Positions 7,567-13,589 of a DNA stretch of 13,589 bases are shown here, piece by piece; positions within the stretch are counted from its first letter, which is position 1; each line of letters starts with the position of its first letter. The notes beneath the pieces were generated by a model, which worked only from the letters and a program-made list of their open reading frames with translations, had not been told where the DNA came from and made no database searches. The stretch covers positions 1-13,589 of the forward strand of contig JAEYYJ010000262.1 of NCBI GenBank assembly GCA_023430845.1. The letters run 5' to 3'. Made by a program: the position numbers and the translations under genes. This DNA is from Pseudomonadota bacterium (GTDB lineage Bacteria; Pseudomonadota; Alphaproteobacteria; Rhizobiales; Hyphomicrobiaceae).

Positions 7567-8461
7567 CGCTGCCGCTCCTGCCGAGAACAAGCCGCTCACC
7601 GCGCCCGAGAACGAGGCCATGGCGTGGGACAGCAAGGCGCGGCGCATGGTGGTGCTGTGGCTGCCGCTGACCTGCTTCCTGATCATCCTGCTCTTCCCGT
7701 TTTATTGGATGACGGTGACGGCCTTCAAACCGGACGCCGAGCTCTACGACTTCAACACGCATAATCCGCTCTGGATCAGCTCGCCAACGCTCGATCACAT
7801 CTATCATCTGCTGTTCAACACCTCGTACCCGAGCTGGCTCTGGACGACGATGCTGGTGGCCTTCGGCGCGACCTTCCTGTCGCTGTTCGCAAGCGCATTC
7901 GCCGCCTATGCCTTGCAGCGGCTGCGCTTCAAGGGGAGCCAGTACGTCGGCTTGGCGATCTACCTCGCCTATCTCGTGCCACCGTCGATCCTGTTCATCC
8001 CGCTCGCGACCATGGTCGTTCAGCTCGGGCTCTTCGACAGCCCGATGGCGCTGATCCTCGTCTATCCGACCTTCCTCGTGCCCTTCTGCACGTGGCTGCT
8101 GATCGGGTATTTCAAATCTATCCCCTTCGAGCTCGAGGAGTGCGCCCTCATCGACGGCGCGACCCGTCTCCAGATCCTGCGCAGGATCACACTCCCACTC
8201 GCGGTGCCGGGGCTGATCTCGGCGGGCATCTTCTCGTTCACACTCTCGTGGAACGAGTTCATTTACGCCCTCGCCTTCATCCAGAGCAGCGAGAACAAGA
8301 CAGTCCCGGTCGCGATCCTGACGGAGCTCGTCACTGGCGACGTCTATCAGTGGGGTGCGCTGATGGCGGGATCGCTGCTCGGCTCGCTGCCGGTCGCGAT
8401 CTTCTATTCCTTCTTCGTCGACTACTATGTGTCGTCGCTGACGGGCGCGGTGAAGGAATAA
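7559..8461 (+). CDS. CUT1-family sugar ABC transporter permease (MalG/UgpE type)
   Basis: Encodes 300 residues. The start ATG sits inside the end of the preceding permease gene; GCAGGGAGAG upstream serves as ribosome-binding site. The long N-terminal cytoplasmic extension (about 28 residues) is followed by the first membrane helix at 30-48 and a periplasmic segment typical of MalG-like proteins (TAFKPDAELY). The EAA-type loop reads ELEECALIDGATRLQILRRI; the first Ala is replaced by Cys195, while Glu194, Ala196 and Gly200 are kept. The end motif SFTLSWNEFIYALAF is characteristic of this half-channel. It is the last gene of the operon and is followed by a hairpin terminator. Confidence 0.95.
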   Translation: MTDAAAPAENKPLTAPENEAMAWDSKARRMVVLWLPLTCFLIILLFPFYWMTVTAFKPDAELYDFNTHNPLWISSPTLDHIYHLLFNTSYPSWLWTTMLVAFGATFLSLFASAFAAYALQRLRFKGSQYVGLAIYLAYLVPPSILFIPLATMVVQLGLFDSPMALILVYPTFLVPFCTWLLIGYFKSIPFELEECALIDGATRLQILRRITLPLAVPGLISAGIFSFTLSWNEFIYALAFIQSSENKTVPVAILTELVTGDVYQWGALMAGSLLGSLPVAIFYSFFVDYYVSSLTGAVKE

Positions 8462-8495
8462 GCGCAACCTCGCAATGATTGCTGCTGGAATAAAA

Positions 8496-8536
8496 TCAGC
8501 CCCGACCGCGCAGGCAGTCGGGGCTGAATCATTTTA
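8496..8536. terminator. Bidirectional intrinsic terminator
   Basis: TCAGCCCCGAC (8496-8506) and GTCGGGGCTGA (8517-8527) pair perfectly over 11 bp with a 10-nt loop. A-rich sequence (AATAAAA) flanks the left and ATTTTA the right, so each strand reads a hairpin followed by T residues. It sits between the convergent permease and peroxiredoxin genes and can serve both. Confidence 0.85.
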
Positions 8537-8548
8537 CTCGGACCCGGT

Positions 8549-9208
8549 TCAATCCTGGGGCTGCTTCGTCACGCGAATGTAGGGCTTGGGCCGCGTGAAG
8601 CCACCGAACTTGGCCTGCGCCTCCTCGTCGGACACGGCCGGCGTGATGATCACGTCATCGCCCGGCTTCCACTGCGCAGGCGTTGCGACCTTGTGCTTGG
8701 CGGTGAGCTGAAGGCTGTCGATCACCCGCAGGATCTCGTCGAAGTTGCGCCCGGTCGTCATGGGATAGGTCAGCGAGAGCTTGATCTTCTTGTCCGGCCC
8801 GACAACGAACACCGAACGCACCGTCGCATTGTCCGCGGGCGTGCGCCCCTCCGACGAACTGCCGGCGCTTGCCGGCAGCATCTCGTAGAGCTTGGCGATC
8901 TTGAGCTCGGGATCGCCGATCAGCGGATAGTCCACGGCGTGGCCAGTGACGTCCTTGATATCCTGCTTCCAGCGAACGTGGCTGTCGACAGGATCAACCG
9001 AGATGCCGATGATCTTCGTATTGCGCTTCGCGAAATCACCAGCCAGACCGGCCATGTAACCGAGTTCGGTCGTGCAGACAGGCGTGAAGTCCTTGGGATG
9101 GGAGAAGAGCACAGCCCAGCCATCGCCGATCCACTCGTGGAAGCTGATCTGGCCGGCGGTCGTGTCGGCAGTGAAGTTGGGGGCCTCATCATTGATACGC
9201 AGTGCCAT
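8549..9208 (-). CDS. 1-Cys peroxiredoxin (Prx6 type)
   Basis: Encodes 219 residues, the normal size for 1-Cys peroxiredoxins. It reduces hydrogen peroxide and organic peroxides in the cytosol. The active-site motif PxxxTxxC is PKDFTPVC at 38-45, followed by TTELG, the Prx6 signature. Cys45 is the only cysteine in the protein, so a resolving partner such as glutathione or another thiol must be external. Arg131 (TVRSVFVV) is the conserved arginine that polarises the active-site cysteine. The C-terminal PAQWKPGDDVIITP and the dimer-arm part are typical of the subgroup. The ATG is preceded by GAGG 4 nt upstream. It stands alone, convergent to the transporter operon, with its promoter in the gap to the right. 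Confidence 0.95.
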   Translation of the reverse strand: MALRINDEAPNFTADTTAGQISFHEWIGDGWAVLFSHPKDFTPVCTTELGYMAGLAGDFAKRNTKIIGISVDPVDSHVRWKQDIKDVTGHAVDYPLIGDPELKIAKLYEMLPASAGSSSEGRTPADNATVRSVFVVGPDKKIKLSLTYPMTTGRNFDEILRVIDSLQLTAKHKVATPAQWKPGDDVIITPAVSDEEAQAKFGGFTRPKPYIRVTKQPQD

Positions 9209-9605
9209 GGGAGCCTCGATTGCTGAAGGCGAGGGCTGATCGGCCGGCCCTCACCGTTGGTTGACGAAGGGAACCAGCGCAGGTCCCCGGCGGGTCACCT
9301 ACCGTGCTAACACAGCGAGGGAGCCTCTGTTCGGAAAATTGGCGATAAGCATAGTTACTACGTGACAATGGACGTCGCGAGGTCGACCACAAACCAGCGG
9401 CCTCTGCCGGCTCCGTTCGCGCCACCTCGTCACTGTCCCAGGATCGGTTTGCTAGATGAACCTTAAGGCACGCTGCTGCGTGCTAAGTGCTAAGTCGATC
9501 CCTTTAAACCTTAATGAAGTTTCAACTTTGATGTTTAAAGCCGATATGCATAATTTGAGTTAAGTTGTCAGTTCCAGCGCGTGAGTTCAGAGAAGGGGAC
9601 AGTTC
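9209..9605. other. 397-bp gene-free stretch between divergent peroxiredoxin and GNAT genes
   Basis: The left two thirds are GC-rich and hold no recognisable gene or RNA; a loose 20-bp palindrome, AGGTCCCCGGCGGGTCACCT, is at 9281-9300. The right third is AT-rich and contains a 7-bp tandem repeat GTGCTAA (9480-9486 and 9487-9493) and nested inverted repeats (9502-9540). A possible sigma-70 promoter for the GNAT gene is TTGATG at 9528-9533 with CATAAT at 9549-9554, though the 15-nt spacer is short. The peroxiredoxin promoter should be here on the minus strand but could not be pinned down. Confidence 0.5.
9502..9540. repeat. Nested inverted repeats upstream of the GNAT gene
   Basis: Outer arms CTTTAAAC (9502-9509) and GTTTAAAG (9533-9540) are perfectly complementary. 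Nearly concentric with them are inner arms AAGTT (9517-9521) and AACTT (9524-9528) with a 2-nt centre. The structure overlaps a possible -35 element, so a regulator-binding site or mRNA hairpin is plausible. Confidence 0.5.
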
Positions 9606-10295
9606 TTGGCTTACTCCAATGTCGCGGTTGTGCCCGCTACGCCGGATCACTCGGCCTTCCTCGCGCAAGTCGTGCTATCAGCTTCGCGCTCCCAGCTCAC
9701 GCGGGGCCCATTCGATGTTGCGCTAGAGTTGAGCGATGGCGAAGTGCTCGACATCCTGGAGTGGATGACTCTGAGCGAGCTCGATAGCAACTGCCACTTC
9801 ACCAAGTTCCTAGTAGCTGAGGTTGATGGGGAGCCGGTTGGAGCGCTCGCTGCATTCGATCCGGCAGAACCCGATATGTTCCCGCTCGGCGCAGCCCTAT
9901 CAGATGCCTACACGGCGCTGGGCCATGACGAGGCTGAACTTGGCGAAGTAATCGGGCGCATAGAGGCATTACGTCGGTGCTTCCCTACCGCCCCTCCAGG
10001 CACTTGGACCGTGGAATGGGTTGCCGTGGATGCCGCCCATCGCCGCCGTGGTGTTTGCGCAAAGCTCATGAAAGAGATTCTTGCCAAGGGAGCAGAGCGG
10101 GGCCTCCGAAAGGCACAGATCTCGACCTACGTGGGCAACGATTCCGCCATCAAGACGTACGAGCGCGCCGGTTTCCGTGTCGAAAGCGAGCGTCGTGATC
10201 CGAAATTTTCGTCGGTACTCGGCGTTCCCGGCATGATCACGATGTTGCGGAATGTGTTCGGCTTCACGCTGCTGATCGTCGCTGCCGCTGAGTGA
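9606..10295 (+). CDS. GNAT family N-acetyltransferase
   Basis: Encodes 229 residues from a TTG at 9606, preceded by GAAGGGGACA as ribosome-binding site. No ATG lies near the start of the frame. GNAT enzymes move an acetyl group from acetyl-CoA to an amine. Motif A is visible at 136-159: WVAVDAAHRRRGVCAKLM, with the pyrophosphate-binding R-x-x-G-x stretch at 146-150; the last consensus G/A position is Cys151. Motif B is the later STYVGNDSAIKTYERAGF (163-180), where the N-x-x-A-x-x-x-Y-E-x-x-GF pattern is complete. The substrate is unknown. The gene stands alone behind its own AT-rich upstream region and is followed after 239 bp by the NRPS gene on the same strand. A link to that pathway is possible but unproven. 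Confidence 0.88.
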   Translation: MAYSNVAVVPATPDHSAFLAQVVLSASRSQLTRGPFDVALELSDGEVLDILEWMTLSELDSNCHFTKFLVAEVDGEPVGALAAFDPAEPDMFPLGAALSDAYTALGHDEAELGEVIGRIEALRRCFPTAPPGTWTVEWVAVDAAHRRRGVCAKLMKEILAKGAERGLRKAQISTYVGNDSAIKTYERAGFRVESERRDPKFSSVLGVPGMITMLRNVFGFTLLIVAAAE

Positions 10296-10359
10296 GGGCG
10301 CCTGGCGTCCGAGCCGTTTCCGTCGCCGTTACGGGGGCGGCGGAATCGAGGCTGGCCGA

Positions 10360-10390
10360 CCGGTAGACAACGCCAGCGGGCTTCTACCGG
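10360..10390. repeat. Inverted repeat downstream of the GNAT gene
   Basis: CCGGTAGA (10360-10367) and TCTACCGG (10383-10390) are perfect complements around a 15-nt loop in which GCC and GGC may add pairs. No T-run follows, so it is not a typical terminator; it may still end or shape the GNAT transcript. Confidence 0.4.
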
Positions 10391-10460
10391 GCAGCGCCGT
10401 GGCAATGTACTTCACCCAAATCTAGAAGTTGTAGATCAAGCGGCGCGGTCGTACGTCGAC

Positions 10461-10489
10461 TTGGCGTTGTTCTTGCTTTGCGGTATAGG
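10461..10489 (+). promoter_or_regulatory. Candidate promoter of the NRPS gene (sigma-54-like, overlapping sigma-70-like)
   Basis: TTGGC at 10461-10465 and TTGCT at 10473-10477 put GG and GC exactly ten bases apart, the hallmark of sigma-54 -24/-12 elements; only the ACG after TGGC differs from consensus. The same stretch also reads as TTGGCG (10461-10466), 17 bases, then TATAGG (10484-10489), a passable sigma-70 pair. Either would start RNA about 40-47 bases before the ATG at 10535. I found no upstream NifA-type TGT-N10-ACA site. Confidence 0.4.
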
Positions 10490-10534
10490 AGCGCGGCGCT
10501 TTGGGTACTGAGAGTTGAGTTTACGAGGCCAATT

Positions 10535-13500
10535 ATGCGTACTGGGAAAATTACGTGCGTTCTTCTCGGAAACGGCTCCCTACTAACGCAGTGCGCTCAC
10601 AGTCTTCTCGAGCGCGGCCATCAGATTTCCGCCGTTGTAACGACGGATAACAGCATTTCTAAATGGGCGACCGACCGCGGACTTCCTTATTTCGTCACTG
10701 ACGATGTCATCAAAACTGGCCTTCCGGACCAGGAGTATGATTGGTTCTTCAGCATTGCGAACCAGCGCATCCTACCAAGCAAGGTCTGGGAAGGAGCGCG
10801 CCAAGGCGCTGCAAACTTCCACGATGGACCACTGCCCCGACATGCTGGTCTTTACGCTCCAGCGTGGGCTCTACTCGCCGGTGATAGCGACTACGGCGTG
10901 ACTTGGCATGCTCTGTCGGATCAGATCGACCAGGGTTTAATATACTGCCAGCATCTTTTTGAGATCGCTGACAATGAGACGTCGCTCACTTTGAATATGA
11001 AATGTTTCGAAGCGGGGCTTGCGTCATTCACGAACCTAATCGCGGAAATCGAGGCGGGAACGCTCGTCGGTACACCGCAGGATATGTCCCTTCGATCCTA
11101 TCATGATGCCCACGATCGGCCGCCCCTGGGTGCCACACTCGACTTCAGCAAGTCCACAGGCGAGGTTAGCCGCCTTGCACGCGCACTGCACTTCGGGAAG
11201 GGGTACTGGAACCCTCTGTGCATGCCGAAACTGCGAACAAACAGGGGGGCTTACAACGTCGTTGCGCTGGCCCCCGTAGCGTCGCCCTCTTCGACTCCGG
11301 CCGGCACAGTTGTCTCGGTGGACCACTCGTCCGCGGTCATTGCTACCGCCGACGGAGCTGTCCGCATTGGTGGCCTGAGCGACTCATCAGGTGCGCCCAT
11401 CCAAATCGACAGCGTCGTAAATGCGGGCGAAATGCTTCCTCTCGCGCATGGCGACGATCAGGGTCTCGACGCTCTGCTGGCCGAGGCCGTGCCTCACGAG
11501 ATTTTCTTTCGCCAGCGATTGAGGGAATTCCGCGACCTTGAACTCTACGGTGTCGATACAGGAAGCGAGAATACTCGACCGCAGTGGCTTGGTCACGATC
11601 TACCCCTACCGAACGGAATGAAGGGGGAGCGCGCGCTTGCAGGCCTGATTGCGGGATTGGCGCGCCTCAGCGAGCGAGATCGGGTGGATGCCTATTTCAC
11701 GGACGACACAATAGCCGCGCGGGCTAAACAGCATCCAGGTTACATTGCCGACAGTGTTCCACTATCGGTGAGGTTTTCAGAGCACGCTACCGCTGCTTCT
11801 CTTACGGAAACTGTCGCCGGGGAGCTCCGCGAATTGCGCCGCCGCGTGGGGCATCTGGCCGATCTTGCAAGCCGGCGTGCCAACGCCAACGTTCTTAACT
11901 CAATCGTCGCCATTGCGCTCGTCGATGCTCCCGAGACCGCATCCCCGCGCGTCAACTCCGCAGTGACTTTTGTCCTGCCGAATTCCGGGAGCGCGGCGCG
12001 CATTCTATATGACAGTCGTCGCCTGAAATCGGAAGACGCTGCCGCTCTCGCAAGGCACCTTTCGATCGCGATGACTGTGTTTGCCGCCGACGAGCGCGCA
12101 GAAATCGCGACTTTGCCACTCATTTCCCAACACGGGTTGAGCGAGCTTCTTTACACGCGCAACGCCACCGATCGCGCGTACGATCGCTCGGCGCTTGTCC
12201 ATTCCCACTTTGAGCACCAAGTGGAGAAAACGCCGGACGCGACGGCCGTCGTCTGCGGCGATCAAAGCCTGACCTATCGCGAGCTCGACTGCAAAGCCAA
12301 TCGCGTTCGCGACTATCTTATCTCTCTCGGTGTCGGTCCAGAGACCCTGGTCGGGCTACAACTCACGAGATCCTGCGATCTGATTGTCGCCGCCCTCGCC
12401 ATTCTGAAGGCCGGCGGCGCATACGTACCGCTCGATCCAACCTACCCGAGCGATCGCATTGCATTCATGATCGAGGACAGCTGCCTCACTACTTTGATCG
12501 TTGAGGCATCTGCACTGCCTGCATTTTCGATGCCTCGCGTGCGCGCCATTTCAATCGCTGAAGCGATGACCGCTAGTAACGAGGCAGCACCGCCGCCACA
12601 AACGTCTCCTAACAATCTCGCCTATGTTATTTACACGTCTGGCTCGACCGGACGGCCTAAGGGCGTGATGATCGAGCATCGCAATGTCACCAATTTTTTC
12701 GCTGGCATGGATGAACGCATTCCGCTACCCGCAATCGGACAGCCGGTATGGCTTGCCGTCACCAGCCTTTCGTTCGACATTTCCGTCCTGGAGCTTTTCT
12801 GGACGCTGGCTCGCGGCTTCAAAGTCGTTATTCAAAAGGATAAGAGCTACCAGCGAGACGATAAAGCCTCCACTCTATCCCCACAAGGCAGCATAGATTT
12901 CGGCCTTTTTTACTGGGGCGATGACGACGGCACTAGTCCGCGTAAATATCAACTACTGCTCGAAGGGGCGCGGTTCGCTGAGAAACACGGCTTTACTGCC
13001 GTCTGGACACCTGAACGACACTTCCACGCATTTGGTGGCCCGTATCCAAACCCAGCCGTAACGGGCGCCGCCGTCGCTGCGATCACCAAAAATCTGTCTA
13101 TACGAGCAGGAAGCTGCGTACTTCCGCTCCACCATCCGGCGCGCGTCGTGGAAGAGTGGGCTGTCATAGACAATCTCAGCGATGGCAGAGCTGCGATCGC
13201 CTTTGCGTCTGGCTGGATGCCGGAGGATTTTCTTCTGCGGCCGGAAAACGCGCCTCCCGCTAACAAGACCGCGATGTTCCGCGACATAGAGGTGGTGCGC
13301 AAACTATGGCGTGGGGAAGACGTCGCGTTCCCGACGCCGGATGGTGGCTCCATCAACATTGTGACGCAGCCTCGACCGCTTCAAAAGGAACTCCCCATCT
13401 GGATAACCACAGCAGGTAATCCGGAGACCTTTCGCGAAGCCGCACGCGTCGGCGCAAACGTTCTGACACACCTTCTTGGGCAGTCCATCAGCGAGGTCGC

Positions 13501-13589
13501 TGAAAAGGTCGCGATTTATCGCGATGAGTTGCGCAAGGTGGGGCGTGATCCCGCGCAGTACAAAGTCACGATGATGCTCCACACGCTCG
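10535..13589 (+). CDS. NRPS with N-terminal formyltransferase and luciferase-like monooxygenase inserted in the adenylation domain, 3' end beyond the window
   Basis: From the ATG at 10535 (GAGG 6 nt upstream) 1018 codons run to the window edge without a stop. Domains in order: a methionyl-tRNA-formyltransferase-like catalytic domain, about 1-180, with Asn94, His96 (NFHDGPLPRHAG) and Asp132 spaced as Asn106/His108/Asp144 of E. coli Fmt; an Fmt C-terminal-like part, about 210-300; the back part of a condensation domain, about 315-555, with no HHxxxDG; the first half of an adenylation domain with A1 LTYREL (579-584), A2 LKAGGAYVPLD, A3 YTSGSTGRPKG (700-710) and A4 FDIS (747-750); then, from about 788, a luciferase-like monooxygenase with WTPERHFHAFGG, VLPLHHPARVVEEW and GNPETF. 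This domain matches the MupA/Atu3671 family of FMN-dependent natural-product monooxygenases. Motifs A5-A10 and a carrier domain are expected to follow. The likely role is activation, oxygenation and N-formylation of an amino acid during peptide synthesis; the substrate code cannot be completed. Third positions are less GC-rich than in the transporter operon. Confidence 0.92.
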   Translation, partial: MRTGKITCVLLGNGSLLTQCAHSLLERGHQISAVVTTDNSISKWATDRGLPYFVTDDVIKTGLPDQEYDWFFSIANQRILPSKVWEGARQGAANFHDGPLPRHAGLYAPAWALLAGDSDYGVTWHALSDQIDQGLIYCQHLFEIADNETSLTLNMKCFEAGLASFTNLIAEIEAGTLVGTPQDMSLRSYHDAHDRPPLGATLDFSKSTGEVSRLARALHFGKGYWNPLCMPKLRTNRGAYNVVALAPVASPSSTPAGTVVSVDHSSAVIATADGAVRIGGLSDSSGAPIQIDSVVNAGEMLPLAHGDDQGLDALLAEAVPHEIFFRQRLREFRDLELYGVDTGSENTRPQWLGHDLPLPNGMKGERALAGLIAGLARLSERDRVDAYFTDDTIAARAKQHPGYIADSVPLSVRFSEHATAASLTETVAGELRELRRRVGHLADLASRRANANVLNSIVAIALVDAPETASPRVNSAVTFVLPNSGSAARILYDSRRLKSEDAAALARHLSIAMTVFAADERAEIATLPLISQHGLSELLYTRNATDRAYDRSALVHSHFEHQVEKTPDATAVVCGDQSLTYRELDCKANRVRDYLISLGVGPETLVGLQLTRSCDLIVAALAILKAGGAYVPLDPTYPSDRIAFMIEDSCLTTLIVEASALPAFSMPRVRAISIAEAMTASNEAAPPPQTSPNNLAYVIYTSGSTGRPKGVMIEHRNVTNFFAGMDERIPLPAIGQPVWLAVTSLSFDISVLELFWTLARGFKVVIQKDKSYQRDDKASTLSPQGSIDFGLFYWGDDDGTSPRKYQLLLEGARFAEKHGFTAVWTPERHFHAFGGPYPNPAVTGAAVAAITKNLSIRAGSCVLPLHHPARVVEEWAVIDNLSDGRAAIAFASGWMPEDFLLRPENAPPANKTAMFRDIEVVRKLWRGEDVAFPTPDGGSINIVTQPRPLQKELPIWITTAGNPETFREAARVGANVLTHLLGQSISEVAEKVAIYRDELRKVGRDPAQYKVTMMLHTL

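Noticed and set aside
7511..8467. 318-codon minus-strand frame opposite the second permease
   Set aside because: Extreme Glu/Arg/Gln content is the antisense image of hydrophobic permease codons; no ribosome-binding site or domain.
9189..9425. Small minus-strand frame upstream of the peroxiredoxin
   Set aside because: No recognisable domain, no convincing ribosome-binding site, and it overlaps the peroxiredoxin start.
9209..9605. Possible tRNA or small RNA gene in the gap
   Set aside because: No cloverleaf, TTCGA-type loop or CCA-like end could be assembled on either strand; only short inverted repeats are present.
10704..10901. Short plus-strand frame within the NRPS formyltransferase region, and similar short frames at 11218-11541 and 12684-12896
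   Set aside because: All lie out of frame inside the continuous 1018-codon NRPS gene, which explains the sequence through clear domains.
12949..13359. Minus-strand frame opposite the luciferase-like domain
   Set aside because: It is antisense to highly conserved monooxygenase motifs and shows no domain of its own.

Overview
The window looks like chromosomal DNA of a GC-rich alphaproteobacterium, most likely in the Hyphomicrobiales (Rhizobiales) range. I infer this from the codon use, the Tat-exported sugar-binding protein with a CUT1 transporter, and the style of the formylglycine-generating enzyme and 1-Cys peroxiredoxin. No species marker is present, so the placement is tentative. I saw no tRNA, rRNA, CRISPR array, insertion sequence or phage gene.

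Layout, left to right. (1) Positions 1-1462, minus strand: a formylglycine-generating enzyme (sulfatase activator) followed by a small membrane protein cut by the left edge. (2) Positions 1778-3882: a class II aldolase/adducin-family gene (+), a convergent lipocalin-like gene (-) whose end overlaps it by 13 bp, and a short-chain dehydrogenase/reductase (+) divergent from the lipocalin gene. (3) Positions 4106-8461, plus strand: a complete CUT1-type ABC uptake operon in the order ATPase, Tat-exported solute-binding protein, permease, permease. It has a strong intercistronic hairpin after the binding-protein gene and ends at a hairpin terminator shared with the convergent next gene. (4) Positions 8549-9208, minus strand: a 1-Cys peroxiredoxin. 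(5) A 397-bp gene-free stretch with an AT-rich end carrying nested inverted repeats. (6) Positions 9606-10295, plus: a GNAT acetyltransferase with a TTG start. (7) From 10535 to the right edge, plus: the first 1018 codons of a very large enzyme.

The most notable item is that last gene. It is the front of a non-ribosomal peptide synthetase (NRPS) with an N-terminal methionyl-tRNA-formyltransferase-like domain, then the back part of a condensation domain without the HHxxxDG motif, then an adenylation domain that is interrupted right after core motif A4 by a flavin-dependent luciferase-like monooxygenase domain of the MupA/Atu3671 type. The frame is still open at the window edge, so motifs A5-A10, the carrier domain and the rest of the cluster lie outside. 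A sigma-54-like sequence (GG-N10-GC spacing) overlaps a sigma-70-like promoter upstream of it. By eye the gene is less GC-rich and uses more A/T-ending codons than the transporter operon.

How the parts fit: the aldolase, SDR and CUT1 transporter could form a sugar or sugar-acid uptake and catabolism group, but the substrate cannot be read from the sequence. The formylglycine-generating enzyme implies a sulfatase client elsewhere, possibly beyond the left edge. The NRPS gene starts a separate natural-product locus, and siderophore-like or other small-peptide products are the natural guess from its relatives.
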